Positions 1 through 11,918 are shown, counted from the stretch's first letter. The stretch: DNA of 64,000 nucleotides from Flabesymbios commensalis (GCA_964017125.1 OZ024903.1:84183300-84247299), one strand, 5' to 3'. Numbers and translations: made by a program. The notes: a model not told the origin generated them from the letters alone.

Positions 1-216
1 CAGACATTGGCCCCGCATTGTCCCGTCGTTGAGCAGACAAATCCTGAATGTCGACAGACGTCCGGTGAAGTAGTGACGTGTGTACTGACTGACTCATTGT
101 CAGGCCTGACCTGGTGACAATCACATTGATCCATGCTGTAGACTCTTATGTAGGTCTACATTCGCCTGTCATTGTGTCGCGTGTCAAGGAGGAAGAGGCC
201 GCATCCTAGGATAACA
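1..216 (+). other. OSBPL3/6/7: probable 5' UTR / upstream flank of the ORP-like gene
   Basis: This stretch precedes the proposed start codon at 217. The frame of that ATG is closed by a TAG at 151-153, so translation is unlikely to enter from further upstream through this sequence. It is less AT-rich than the introns and holds no recognised repeat, as expected of an exon leader. I see no clear TATA box, and the transcription start cannot be placed. It could also include a splice acceptor of an upstream non-coding exon. Confidence 0.4.
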
Positions 217-249
217 ATGCGTGATCTGGATACATCGCCGCCAGACAAG
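217..249 (+). CDS. OSBPL3/6/7: probable first coding exon of ORP3/6/7-like gene (MRDLDTSPPDK)
   Basis: The sequence shows ATG at 217 with A at -3, eleven codons encoding MRDLDTSPPDK, then a good donor (AAG|GTAGGC) at 250. It ends in phase 0, matching the phase-0 start of the exon at 27649, so the joined reading is MRDLDTSPPDK-DDSESSS, an acidic Ser/Pro-rich start like the disordered N-termini of vertebrate ORP3 and ORP6. The implied first intron is 27.4 kb. The link rests on phase, splice site and composition only, because the N-terminus is not conserved. An alternative is that this is an exon of an unrelated transcript or an alternative promoter. Confidence 0.5.
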
Positions 250-1167
250 GTAGGCAGTGTTATTGGCATCTCCACATTGAGACGTTAGCGTTTGCTGTGA
301 CACCTGTTCATTAAAGCTGAGACCCGTCTTGAGATGAGGATTAACATTATTGCTCACTTTTAAATCTTAATGGCTTCATGATAGGGGTTATATTGAAATA
401 TTTTATACAGATATGACAACACGCATATAACATGTATAATGTGATAATGAATTGAAATCTAACAAGAAAAATGACTATTTTAATATGCATTGTCTGAGGT
501 GATAATCATACTTGTATACAGTCCATTGTTTGGCTCTATTAATAACGATGTGAGTCGAGATATACACATAAACCAATACTGACAGACAGCAGATTATTAA
601 GAACCACTTAAATGCTGTTATGAACGATAATACAGTATAGCCGGGTAAAATCAGAGAGATCAAAGAGAGCTGTATCGTATGTATACATGTAACTGAGTCC
701 CCTCACCTCACCCGAGTATAGTGTGAAGGCGGGATTGACACGTGAAAATTATTTATTTTGTGACTTTTGTAAAGTTGAAAGCTTACAAAAATGGATTACC
801 GTAACGCTGGTGATTTTTTTTATAAAAGGTTCTTACTGTAGGACGGTAAAAGGTGGTACTTTACTTTATTATTTTGCGATAATTTACTATAGTATATATG
901 CAATGTACTAGATATTGTAATATATATAATAGTTTTTCTAGTCATCATTCAGATAGTTCCATGGCTTTTAGTGTCAGTCCTTACCGTCCCATATACAATG
1001 TGGACCCGCGCAGCCACTAATAATCGGCTGCAAATATTTCATTATTTAAACGCATGCTTTTTTGATGCAGTTGTCAGGTTATGTAGCGATGGAGTATTGA
1101 GTCATAGACCCGTCACCGTCTGAAGAACTGGCGGTATAGCTAACTTCCATTTTGTGAACAGGGTGAA

Positions 1168-2040
1168 GTAACAGTTACGTTTATTTGAATCCCTTACCTA
1201 TTTTCAGTTATATGTAGTTTTTCCCTGGATATTTTCGGCAATTCTGAGATTAATAACTACATGTACGTCAACATTAAATTTGTTGTTTGAAATCAATCAT
1301 GTGGATGCCACTTTTGGTTGATTATAAGGGCCACTCCAATAGTTATGCTCTGTCCAAACTTAGCTGTTGTAAACAAAATAAATGAATGATACTTTCCACG
1401 TGGCAAATAATACATCACTTGACATCTGTAGACGTACTTTCATTTTTGTCGGTCAACTGGCTCTGGGCTGTACGATAAGAACAGGAAATCATCAGTACAA
1501 CGGGCGGATGTATATAATATATGCCGCTGAGCTATACGTATATGACCATGATGACACATCATGTACCCAGCAAACACAAAACATGTGTATAACATTTATA
1601 CAATGCTGGCCCAACGTCGAAGACGTTGGGCCGACGTTGTATAAATGTTATACTAATGAGTACATGTACCAAGGCTTTTGAAACCTTAAAAATTCATCAT
1701 ACCGTATCATATATATTATAATAACATAGAAGAAGTGGTTGTATGATTGTATTTTTTAAACGTCAATCACATGTAGTTTTAATACTGGTGCCTAAGTAGG
1801 CTATATCCTATTGTAAGCATGTACTATGCCCGCGTTGCACCAGGTTTTCATACAATAATTCACATTGTGAGTTGGAGTGGCACTATCAACCAAAAGTGGC
1901 ATCCACATGATTTATTTCAAACTACAAATTTAATTTTGACGTACATGTGGTTATTAATCTCAAAATTGCAAAAAAATATCCAGGGATAAACTACACATCA
2001 CTGAAAATATGTAAGGGATTGAAATAAACGTGACTGTTAT
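1168..2040. mobile_element. foldback element with long terminal inverted repeats
   Basis: An arm at about 1168-1340 recurs inverted at about 1871-2040. Shared blocks include ACGTTTATTT, TCCCTGGATATTTT, GAGATTAATAAC, CATGTGGATGCCACTTTTGG and GCCACTCCAA. Identity by eye is in the high eighties of percent, with small indels. The 530-bp interior has no transposase and carries a palindromic element at 1566-1653, inserted secondarily. This is a non-autonomous foldback/MITE structure; the superfamily is not identifiable and no clear target duplication was seen. Confidence 0.75.
1566..1653. mobile_element. palindromic element (CCCAGC family), copy 1
   Basis: It begins CCCAGCAAACACAAAACA. Arms 1587-1618 and 1622-1653 pair at 29 of 32 positions around a 3-base loop in a GTCGAAGAC centre. 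Most of the outer arm sequence (TATAACATTTATAC) is unlike other copies, yet it is exactly complementary within this copy. It lies inside the 1168-2040 foldback element. Confidence 0.75.
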
Positions 2041-4634
2041 GTTTTTACTCCTGCCAGCCTTATCCCAGAAAACACAAGACGTTAACCCAATGTTGGTTCA
2101 CTGTATACGACTTAGTCCCAACAGTGAACAACATTGTGTCAAGTCTCGTGTCTGCTGAGATTTTGCGTCCGTCCGTGTGGTAGTCTGACCGTTGAGCACT
2201 ATGAAATGTGAAAACTGATTGCCAAATGCATTAATCCAACATAAAACATATTTTTCATTCCACTCAAAATGCGAATAGCTGCATTAATTCTTGCATGGAA
2301 TAAAAAGTCGTGGAGCCCATCCGTGCCACTACCCTGATGACATCGCACTCCACGCAATGTGAGTAGCCTGGTTTAGCCGGGTACCGTGCCACGGCTCCTC
2401 AAACAAAAGAGATATCCGAGTATTCAACATGTTCAATCCGATCGCTACATGTTTGCTTGTGGGCAAGCACGCTACCACTCAGCAACGGAAGCCGTCTATA
2501 CATAACCAGAGATACTGAGTGCTAGATTATGATAAGAGGGTCTGAAGATTGTGAGAAGTGAGACAAATGACTGATAACTCGTCAGCTTATCGCCTCTCTA
2601 CCATGTTTACAGCCAGCCAGTGACATTATCTGGTAGAGCTTTTACTAGGCTTCTCAAGCTGTAGGCTCCACGTGTCAAGTATGAATAGTATTATTATTAT
2701 TACATGTATGTCAGGCCTTGAGAAACAAAATGTCATATTTGTTATTTTAGAAGCGGTAGAGGTAACCTTTAACTCCCCGTTAAGGGTTCCTTTTCACTGT
2801 CATTTTTAAGTCAACATAAGATGTTGATCGTATTTTGGTAATATAATGGTCCGCCGTCTATGTGGCTGGCCCAACATTAAGTTAAGACGGATATTCATGG
2901 CGTTTACATAGATAATCAATTTTGTGAGAATTATATATAGCTTCTCGAAAGCCCGCCTTGTTCACCAGCTGAACACCCGATCCGGCACTTCACTCCGTTC
3001 ACAAGTAGCCTACATGTATACTCCATCCACATGATTTATGTCTAAAACAGTACCCACTCTATATCTAAAAAAGTACAAACTTATGTTTGGCTGGATCCGA
3101 AATGTTTTGGTGACCAAATACAAAATTTATCTCGAACCACTGGTCTATGGCTTTAATGACGTCTTGTTGAAAACAGAGAATTACATCTTTTTTTTTTACT
3201 ACAGACTCTTTCGTGCAAAGGCGAGCAGCATTAACTGCTTACGTTCCCGTAGACAGTTTATTGCTGACTGTCTTTTACACACTGCTCTACTGATGAGATT
3301 GCTTTCTGAATCTAGCAAGGTATAATGCAAGTAAAATATAATCTCGTTTTCTTGCAGTTTTAGCAACCAACAACGTTGTCCATCAAAATGTTACTTAAAA
3401 TTTGCACGTGGTACGTAGTATATCACTAATTAGTAATGGTGTATGATTTTATACTGTTTAGAAAATCCTACAATTTTATGTCACGCAAAAAACAATCGTG
3501 GAGAGAGACTAAAAAATGCTCCAAGAAAGGTTGGTGAATTACGGTCGCTTACAAAATCGATGCGCTATCTACGTTAATCGCGTGACTCTGATCGTAAACC
3601 AGGGTAAACCACGAGTCTCTTACGTCATAAACACTGCTGTAGATGTACTCTGATATAAGGGCTTGCTAATTAACAGAGCCACTCGCTGTGACAGTATTGG
3701 GCAACCAATGAACAGATGTTTGTTTTGAACGTTGGTTAACTGTTGGGAAAACGTTGGTGTCATAGCTCCCGCATTGGATCGCTGGCAATCGTCTTTGCTG
3801 AATGCTGCAATTCTCCATGGTGAATGTCAACTGCCGGAATATAATATGACAGATAAATATATCGAAGCACGTGAAACGATTTTGTTGGGAATTCTTATAT
3901 AGTGCCTTGGATTTAGGATTGTTTTGAATTTGTTTTATATAATCCATATAATTTGTGCTGACCTTTAAAGACGAGTTCTTCTGAATTTATTGATACACAA
4001 ACTTTATATTTCCATGAATTAGCGCAATTGTTAAGGATTTCTTTTAGAATACAGTCAGTTATTTATTGTTTACCAGCAGAACTCTACATATTGGGATCAG
4101 TGAAGCTGTGGGATCGGTTGAATAATATGCAGGATTCGGCATTGTTGCTGCCACATTGCCGGGCGTTCCCCCAGGGAACGGATCCGCGCATATACCAATC
4201 AATATGTAAGTGTAGGGTCTTGTACGTATATCTGATAGGATTTTAATCTCTAGAGATGAAATGCTGCTCCATGTATAATGTAGGGCCTGTGTAACATACA
4301 TGTACGCTGGCCCTACGTTGAGACAGCTTTGGGTCGATCTAACGGCAGGATGCTTCCCCTAAAACTCTGAGCTTCCATTGCTGTTTTTCAAGGCAATTGT
4401 CTCAGTGACTGTGCTGGTGACAAGGTGCATGCTGCTGAATGCATTTTGGCGATCTGAATAATTTGAGTCGTGATAATATATCCTGTACATTATTTTATTA
4501 ATACAAATAACGTGCACGGAATATCTGAATATAGGCTATCCACATAATTACGTAAGTCATACATTTCTTATAACAGTATAAGCTATGCAATATATAGCAT
4601 AACCACGACAATTTTATGATGTCAGCACTGTATT

Positions 4635-4695
4635 ACAAATGCAAAAAGCTGTAACTGCATACTTCTCAAGTAGACAGTTACGTTGTGTTTACTTA
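4635..4695. repeat. degenerate CAGTAACTGC hairpin element
   Basis: AGCTGTAACTGCATACTT is followed by AAGTAGACAGTTACG, a decayed copy of the short hairpin family best seen at 60931-60999. No coding content. Confidence 0.5.
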
Positions 4696-5192
4696 AAATT
4701 ACATGACAGAGTAGATCAGCTGTCTATTTATACTGTGACAACAGCAAGGCGTGTCCGGATCCATATTACGTCATTGTATGCCTATTATAACACACAAGGT
4801 AATACTATCTAATAGTATGATCTTGATTCTTATCTCTTCACTCTCACCAAGGACTCCTTGAATGGCTCGCAATGATGTTTCTTCAATTCACGACACGAGA
4901 CCCGTTCTTATAAACATATTTCGCACGATCGGTTTTAAATGTATTTTAAGACTGCGATCTATAACATATGTTTCTTGAAATTCAGAATTGTTCAAAGCTC
5001 TGGATTGAAGACAAACAAACAAATAATTCTGCATTTCACAAAATATGGTAAGATAAAAATTATCAAGCTAAAGGATATTTGAAATATTTCTATATACCTG
5101 TGAGTATTTTCTTTTATTCTTCTCAATTATTATGCTGTACTATCTAGATCTGTCAATCTGATAATCGCACGATCCAGAAGTTTGTATCTCCA

Positions 5193-5300
5193 CCAAACAC
5201 GACACGCTGATCCAGTGTTGGATTAGTCTTGGCCCGACGTCTACGACGCCGGCCCAATACTAATCCAACACTGGCTCAGCGCCTCGTGTTTCCTCCGGCG
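5193..5300. mobile_element. palindromic element (CCCAGC family), copy 2
   Basis: Arms around a GTCTACGAC centre (about 5240) contain CCAGTGTTGGATTAGT on the left and ACTAATCCAACACTGG on the right. These differ from the usual GGTTTAATG arms but remain mutually complementary. The dimeric SINE at 5304 is inserted at its right edge. Confidence 0.75.
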
Positions 5301-5303
5301 TTG

Positions 5304-5614
5304 GGCGGGGGCCCTAGAGTAGTGGTTAGCACCGCTGCCTTTCACGCCAGAGTCCGGGGTTCGGTTCCCGGTCTCGGCGGTTTGAAAGAAACAAAAATGT
5401 TTCTTCCCCATCCACGTGTGAAAGTCAGTATTGTGGGGAGCCTCCGTGACCGAGAGGTAGCGTGCTCGGCCTCAGACCGCCAGGGCTCGAATTTCGAATC
5501 CTGTGTCTGGAGGACAGTGTCATCTCAATCATCTCACCAGCCTCAGGAGGTTCTCCTGGCCCAGTTTAGCCTATATGTGCACAAAGGTGGCCTAAAGCCC
5601 GATTCATTTCATAT
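5304..5614 (+). mobile_element. full-length dimeric tRNA-like SINE
   Basis: The first monomer (about 5306-5385) resembles tRNA-Glu: A-box region TAGTGGTTAGCACC, CTTTCAC anticodon-like loop, B box GGGGTTCGGTTCCC. A linker contains the small dyad GAAACAAAAATGTTTC. A second tRNA-like monomer (about 5439-5510) has GACCGAGAGGTAGCGTGC and GGCTCGAATTTCGAATCC. A unique tail ends GCCCGATTCATTTC. A 15-bp target duplication TTTCCTCCGGCGTTG flanks it at 5289-5303 and 5615-5629, so its ends are exact and it moved by target-primed reverse transcription. The open frames across it are incidental. Confidence 0.9.
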
Positions 5615-5629
5615 TTTCCTCCGGCGTTG

Positions 5630-6490
5630 TGGATCATGTACATAGTGGTGCAGTATGGAGTGTCGTGAAAGCTGCTTTCAATGGAAGCTATTTTTTGTCT
5701 TTTTATTCTTTGATACACACAATCGGAGCGAATAGCTGTGACGTAGTAGCCTCTCTCCATCTCCTATCTTTCCCGATCAACTGACTTTTAGGGGCTCTCA
5801 CGGTCCCCTTTCAGAATCAAGTTTTTTTAAATTTGTTTAGACAGATGACAGGTTTATTTTCCTGCAAAGTCAAACAGCAGTGGATATTTCCATGTGTATG
5901 GCAGTACAGTATGTGAGCCCCAATACGTTGTGTGACCATTCACTATCAGTTGATATATTTTGTGTGTTAAAGGGATATAAATATGCCACAGCCTTCGCGC
6001 ATTTTTTTAACCGAAATTTAGACAGTCTTGATGGTGTGTATAAATTGTATAAATTTACATGGTCTCGGTCATTTGAAACATGGCTCGCCACTTCGGCTTA
6101 TTCTGTCTTCTCAAGACCAGATGATCAGCATCCATGCGAGCCGTGGATGGGACCACTAATTGGTGCTTGCCGCAAATGGAATGATTCAATCACACACTCA
6201 GCGTCCTTTGTGCATTCCAGCAGTAATAAGGATGGCTGAGACTTCTGCTGGCTCTGCTACTGTAGAGAGCAAACGCATTATTTCAAATGACACATGTCAT
6301 TGAAAATAATGTGTTTCATTATACATTAAGTGTTTTCAGCGTTGTCAATGTGCTTTAAGTTTTCTGCACTCTTCTCTGCGTTACGTTCCCTTCATCTCAT
6401 TTAGTCACCTTCTACAAGGGACTGTCGCGCATATGGGTGAATTTTGTACAATTATTGTGGTTGCGAGTTTTGATGTCAAGAAGGGTCAGG
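5630..6490 (+). other. intron 1, segment b
   Basis: No recognised repeat or exon. The 119-residue open frame at 5880-6239 has no family resemblance, no splice-site support and ordinary intronic composition, so I do not call it. Confidence 0.5.
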
Positions 6491-7162
6491 ATTTTGTAAT
6501 ATTTAATAATTCTATCATTTAGGAACAGTTTTGATCGCAATATTAGCCGTTTCCAATTATTTAATACTTTGCTACTTCACATTTTCGATACGAAGCGTCT
6601 CTTTTTTTAAACTTGCTTTTGAAATTTAAAATTGAATTAAATGTTAAATTTGTCAAGGCTGCTCCCTTCCGCACCTAAATCTCTGCCCCGCTCGCTATTA
6701 TTGTTTCCACCCACGCTTGGTTTTGAAAATCTTAGAAAATATAACGTTTCAAACCGCTATTATATATTTATGTCCGTCGCGTTCGAATTGAATACGGTCT
6801 GAGTATTATACTCCTCTCACTCGAGAATTTTGTAATATTTAATAATTCTATCATTTAGGAACAGTTTTGATCGCAATATTACCCGTTTCCAATTATTTAA
6901 TACTTTGCTACTTCACATTTTCGATACGAAGCGTCTCTTTTTTTAAACTTGCTTTTGAAATTTAAAATTGAATTAAATGTTAAATTTGTCAAGTCTGCTC
7001 CCTTCCGCACCTAAATCTCTGCCCCGCTCGCTATTATTGTTTCCACCCACGCTTGGTTTTGAAAATCTTAGAAAATATAACGTTTCAAACCGCTATTATA
7101 TATTTATGTCCGTCGCGTTCGAATTGAATACGGTCTGAGTATTATACTCCTCTCACTCGAGA
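6491..7162 (+). repeat. recent 336-bp tandem duplication
   Basis: 6491-6826 and 6827-7162 are identical in length and differ by eye at two sites (TATTAGCCG/TATTACCCG near 6543 and CAAGGCTG/CAAGTCTG near 6656). The unit begins ATTTTGTAATATTTAATAAT and ends CTCACTCGAGA. No coding content or terminal repeat, so it looks like a simple recent duplication. Confidence 0.95.
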
Positions 7163-7240
7163 ATTGACACTGTTGTATTATATACTGTATTATATTATTA
7201 TATTGTATTATATTATTATGCATGGTGATGCTGATTGTTC
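7163..7240 (+). repeat. ATT/GTATTAT microsatellite-like tract
   Basis: Repeated TATTATATTATTATATTG motifs directly after the 336-bp duplication. Low-complexity sequence. Confidence 0.7.
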
Positions 7241-7744
7241 ACCATGCTTCTTGTTCAACACACTTTTATACATGTATGTACAATAAAATCCAATCTGTGA
7301 GTATTTATCATATATATGCATACTGATATGTATACTGTGTAAATAGTAATACTATTAGCCGTAGGGCCTACTCTTCCATATGTGGATTAATCTCACTCAG
7401 TGTTTTGACCTCTCAATTGAATCTGTGCCAGCTCGCCCGATCGCTGAAACTTCCATCCCTGACTTCCGAACTGCTTGCAGCTATGCCACGGCGGTTGTGT
7501 GGAGCTTTGGAACCAAACCAAGGGAAAGCGCAGATAATAATATATTTTGGATTATGTAAATGTTGTTTTTACAGTAGATTTTTCCAAAGCAATATTTTTT
7601 TTAATGACTTTTTTTATTACAAACCACAGGATTTGTGTCCATCGTTGTGCAAATATTAAAGCCTATGTGATCATTTTGTTGATAGATGTTATTACCGTGT
7701 AATGCCAGGCCGCTTGGCTTAGTCCCAACGACAACAGTGATTTT

Positions 7745-8335
7745 TATGCCTCCGCCGCGAAGCGAGTGAAGGCATTATGTTCTCGGGTTGTTCGTCCGTC
7801 CGTCCGGTCATTATTTTACGAAGCCAGCTTTGGCTACTACGCCAACATGGTCCAACATATTATATTCATAATTTATTCAAACGTTCAACTCCTCTGGCAA
7901 AAGTTTTTTACCAAAGGTCAAGGTCATAAGTCAAAGGTCAAGGTCAAAGATTCAAAAAAAAAATGTTAACGCGATAACTAGGAAAATAATTATTGCATCT
8001 GTCTTATTTTTTATGTGAAGTTACTTATGAGTATGGAGATGACCTGATTAGATTTACAGCTTTCCACCGATAATCAAAAATGCACTTAAGTTTTTTTTTT
8101 ACAATTTACTGTAGTGCTTTGAGACTTCTCTGGGTCCATTGATATTGTCCGTTTTCATGTGCGACCGAAAACGAGGCTACGGAGTCCATATTGATTTTGT
8201 CATTTTATTCCATAAAAGTGGTGCATCTAATTGTTATCAAACTTTGTCATCACGATATCTCAGAAAAATCTAGGTCAGGCAGAGAGGAGATAGAGTGGGC
8301 CTACATGGGCCTCATGTAATGGCAGAGGCATACAA
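7745..8335. mobile_element. degenerate repeat with TATGCCTCCGCC / GGCAGAGGCATA ends
   Basis: The left end TTATGCCTCCGCC has an imperfect inverted counterpart GGCAGAGGCATAC near 8322. Inside are CGTCCGTCCGTCCGG and AGGTCAAGGTCATAAGTC, of a kind common in interspersed repeats of marine invertebrates. No transposase is seen. Likely a non-autonomous DNA element; class uncertain. Confidence 0.5.
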
Positions 8336-9190
8336 TTGACGCATATGCGTCAAATTTCCCTTCTAGTTTTTAGTGCACTAATAACTGGATATATTGTGAT
8401 TTTGTATAACTAGAAGTCGTGTAATATAACTCCCGGGAACATTTTATTTAGAAATGAAACCTCAAGGGCAATACAGCGTGTTGATGATTAACTCTGGGTT
8501 TCAGACGTTTCACACGATATGTTTATCACACCTTCACGTGTTACCCATGTCATCCACATGACATGCTTCACACAGACAGGATTTACTCGGTGATTATGAC
8601 ATGGAGGCTTTCAGCGTAGAGATTACATTAGAGAGATTACATTGTTGCAATAACGCTGTGCACAATACATGAGCACATACCATGCATAAGGCACAAATTA
8701 GATAAATGACGTTTTCATGCACTTGGGAAATCCGAATCTGACGTATGAAGACGGTGCCCGAGCTGGATACTCCACACCCGGAAATGTTGCGCAGCAGTTA
8801 TTAAGAAATACAAAATGTACTCGGATATTTTATTAGCTTAGTTACATAACAGTACAGCGACACTAATTTTGTGTATGGACTTGAACATCCATCCCCCATT
8901 GTGGTCCTCTCTCCTATACTAGTACTGCCCTGCTACGAGTCCGACAACCAGCAGTAAATGCTTTCTTGTAAAGCAAGCAGTTACCAGGAGGTTAGCCTAC
9001 CACTGCAGATTGTCTTTGCAGGACACTATATGTATGGTATACCGGGGAAGTATACATATTGTACCAGGGCAGTATCACACTGTAATCATCATCTGGTGTA
9101 CTGTGTGTGAATAATTGATGGAGACAACACCAGCTTCACGTCCAGATAAACCTGTTTGTTTACGTCATGTGGCAGCTCTAATACATTATC
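8336..9190 (+). other. intron 1, segment c
   Basis: No exon and no well-formed repeat. A weak trace of the CAGTTAC hairpin (AAGCAAGCAGTTACC) lies near 8972. Confidence 0.4.
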
Positions 9191-9297
9191 CCAGCACTAG
9201 CGATTCATCTAACCTGTGTTGGTTTAATGTAGGGCCACCGTCTCCGACGGTGGCCCTACATTAAACCAACACAGGCTCAATGTATATAGTTTCTGGG
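9191..9297. mobile_element. palindromic element (CCCAGC family), copy 3, perfect stem
   Basis: Arms 9213-9242 and 9246-9275 are perfect 30-bp inverted repeats with a TCC loop (CACCGTC-TCC-GACGGTG). Outer ends CCCAGCACTAG and TTCTGGG are degenerate. This is the cleanest hairpin of the family in the window. Confidence 0.85.
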
Positions 9298-9404
9298 CTA
9301 CGCAGTCTTCACTATGCAGTCTATAGCTTACTGATATCGGCGTTGAAAAAACATCAACATCGATATCATAATTATATGTCTGTGCCATGATCCAGAAGAC
9401 TTAA

Positions 9405-9613
9405 GGGGGCCGCCATTCGGTATCCAGGGAGTTTTTGTCTCTGGCAAATTATTTATTTCAACCCGTCGCGGCGGCGCGCTGAAAATTTCAATTTGTATTA
9501 CATGTTTATATAGAACAGTTCTTGAAATAATTTTTTTATTTCACGCAGATTCCGTCCGTAATTAATCATTTCAAAAAAACGCCAGCCCCCCCTGGAAATT
9601 GAATGGTGGCCAT
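9405..9613. mobile_element. TTAA-flanked MITE (GGCC-CCATTC ends)
   Basis: TTAA at 9401-9404 and 9614-9617 flanks imperfect inverted ends: left GGCCGCCATTCGGTATCCAG, right (reverse complement) GGCCACCATTCAATTTCCAG. The target site is that used by piggyBac-type transposases. No open frame inside. Confidence 0.75.
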
Positions 9614-9832
9614 TTAAGTGTGCGACATGCACGCACATTCATGTGCATTTGTGTACGCGAGATACTATCCATCAACCTTCCATATAGGGTGTTTATCTGA
9701 TCACGAGTGGTGATCCCCTTAGAGCTTCGTTATTTACATTATACAATGAGCAAGTTGGCTTCACTTAATGAATTGTATGTCATCGACGCCAACTTCGCTT
9801 ACCAGTCCAGGTGAGCAAGGTTGAGATAAGAT

Positions 9833-9905
9833 AAGGTAGCTCAGTTGGTCTCATGTCATAGTAATGTTATGGTTTCGAGCCCCACTGTGCAGTGGCTAAC
9901 ATTGT
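9833..9905 (+). repeat. tRNA-like (SINE-derived) fragment
   Basis: TAGCTCAGTTGGT fits an RNA polymerase III A box and GGTTTCGAGCCCC a B box, spaced as in a tRNA. The intervening arm does not form a clean anticodon stem, so this is a SINE head or tRNA pseudogene, not a functional tRNA. Confidence 0.55.
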
Positions 9906-10454
9906 TTGTGCCTGTGTATATCTGTACCCAGCGTACTTAAATATACAAAGCTATGTAGGCATATAGATTTAAATAGTAACTTTTAAAATATAGTTATGCG
10001 ATATAACTAATGAATTTAATATGCCATACTGAACGGTCAAGGAAACATTATACAAAAATGTTAAACCGCGCATAATCAGTTCATTTTATGAGCTATGCAG
10101 CCAAAGGTTTGTCGTTAAAGGCTATGGTAGAATTCATTATGGACAACAAATTATCACACGCCTCCCACGTAGGTTTCTCTTTTTTTAAATAGTGCCACAC
10201 GATTCGACAGGATGAGGAATAAATAAACACTGCTCATTGTTAATATTCGCCGTGAGACACCCAGTGAACTGCGGTGTGATCTGGATAGAACTGTAAATAT
10301 TGGTTGAGATACAAATACTTCAAGGTTAGTCATGTGTGAAGTGCACTGCACGGTGGCACGCGTGTGTAAAACAGAGAAATCAATACGCAATATTCAGGTC
10401 ACACTGATTTATTGATGACGATAACGAAATTTAGGAATGAATTTCTCATTTCCT

Positions 10455-10832
10455 TAGGCCACTTGTTTTAATTTCTCTGTTTTAGATCAGAGAAAAATCC
10501 AAAATCTAATCAGTGCTAATGAGAGAGGGCGGGAGAAAAACATTTAAGAAAAAAAAACATTGAACCTATTTTTTGGAAAAGTTAATGATGGCGACGAAAT
10601 AAAAAAAACTTTGGACATATTTCTGGAAAAGTTAATGAGGACGACGAAATAAAAAAACTTTTGACTTATTTTAAATATTTTTTATCTCTCGAAATGAACT
10701 TGGTTTTTTTCGGAATGTTTTTTCATCTCCCGAAATTGACTGTTTTTTTCGGAAATGGGCAACAATCTAATGCGCGGCCTAAATATAATGCGCGCGCTCA
10801 TCTAAGACAGAGAAAAAAACATAGTGGCCTTA
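10455..10832. mobile_element. MITE with TTAGGCCACT ends
   Basis: The left end TTAGGCCACTTG with TTTCTCTGTTTTA is mirrored on the right by TAAGACAGAGAAAAAAAC and AGTGGCCTTA. The interior has two near-repeats of TTTGGAAAAGTTAATGA with GACGACGAAATAAAAAAA (10571-10665), then further inverted counterparts. No transposase. About 375 bp and non-autonomous; class unknown. Confidence 0.65.
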
Positions 10833-11348
10833 GGGGTTGAAAGAATGACCTTTGTGATTGTGATTTTACCGTACACCACAGCATGAAGACAATTCCACCG
10901 GTACTCGTATTTAGATATCATGGCAAGTGTAGATGTTCCCATATGAATTGTGCTCCTTATTCTAAGATTGTCTGGCATTTCACTTACCAGATTGCGATAT
11001 AATACGTGCGTGTAGCACATACAAAAAAGTCATGCATGTGTGATTTCTTTGTATGTGTCACATGCGATATCAAAATTAAATGCGTATTGTGGTCGTACCG
11101 TACTCGTACGCAGTCTTAAACGTAATACAAACGCATAAGATAACAATTTAGCAAAAAAACCATGTTATTCAGGAAACTTTTATCGGAGAACCACAACCAG
11201 ACTAAATAAGCCGTCAGGATACTTCTCTGTTTGCCAGGATTGGATAGGCCTCTCCTTTTGCATGCCTTTTAGCTTCGGTGGCGTGGCCTGCTCAACTGCC
11301 TCAGTGTTTCATTGTGAAGATGACTTGTATAAAAACTACTTTCCGTAT

Positions 11349-11530
11349 ATTGAAGGAAAACGCTCTAAATAACCCACCATGCCCTATCACCCCCCAACCT
11401 CACATTATCATCTGTGCATCATTTCATCTCATCAATTGACTACAACGTTTTTATTGTATTACAATGTCACTTAAAAGACCTTTTGTGCCAAAAAGTGACG
11501 TGAAGCAATGATTTACCACTACTACTACAA
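11349..11530 (+). mobile_element. 3' fragment of a repeat ending in (TAC)n
   Basis: It matches 44632-44785 closely: CACCATGCCCTATCACC, TCATCTCATCAATTG, CTACAACGTTTTTAT, AAAGTGACGT. Both copies end in a TACTACTAC microsatellite. A shared 3' end with a short simple-repeat tail and a variable 5' limit is the signature of a 5'-truncated LINE or a SINE mobilised by one. No reverse transcriptase sequence is seen. Confidence 0.55.
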
Positions 11531-11800
11531 TGACAAGATGTGTGACTGGAACCCGACTGGATTTAAATACATCGGCACTGTGAAACGGAACATTTTTCAT
11601 CAACATTTTACTTATCCTTACAGCGGCCGGGGGAGAATATTGCCCTTTCTCATATTGTACATGTATCTTGAGATGATACATGTAGGCACCCAGGGATCCA
11701 TCCCACCAAAAATCTATTGCCTTATGTCAATTAAAAAAAACTTAATACCAGTCTTAACTTTTCTTATAGAAATGAGAGATCAAGATAAGATTATGCTTAA

Positions 11801-11914
11801 CCTTTTAAGAGCTAAGCGTGAATATCGTCCTTTTTAATCCGTTTTATTAAATCATTGTTATTGGAAACGAAATTTGTTTTTAAACATCACTATTTGCAAG
11901 TTTTTGGTCTCAAA
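11801..11914 (-). mobile_element. partial TTAA MITE, hairpin family A, reversed
   Basis: After TTAA (11797-11800) comes CCTTTTAAGAGCTAAGCG, then the family-A 3' region in reverse (TTTAATCCGTTTTATT, TTTGCAAG, TTGGTCTCAAATTAA). It stops where another TTAA MITE begins at 11919, so that element probably inserted into it. Confidence 0.6.
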
Positions 11915-11918
11915 TTAA

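Larger units (their letters stand above)
250..5192 (+). other. intron 1, segment a
   Basis: No coding exon recognised. It holds the foldback element at 1168-2040 with a palindrome inside, a degenerate half of the CCCAGCAAACAC palindrome near 2067-2110, and a degenerate CAGTAACTGC hairpin at 4635-4695. The rest (250-1160, 2110-4630, 4700-5190) shows no structure I can name. Short open frames there have neither family resemblance nor splice support. Confidence 0.6.

Noticed and set aside
5229-5645. 138-codon frame
   Set aside because: It spans a palindromic element and a tRNA-like SINE; the same peptide fragments recur wherever that SINE occurs (19911, 37999, 45325), so it is repeat translation.
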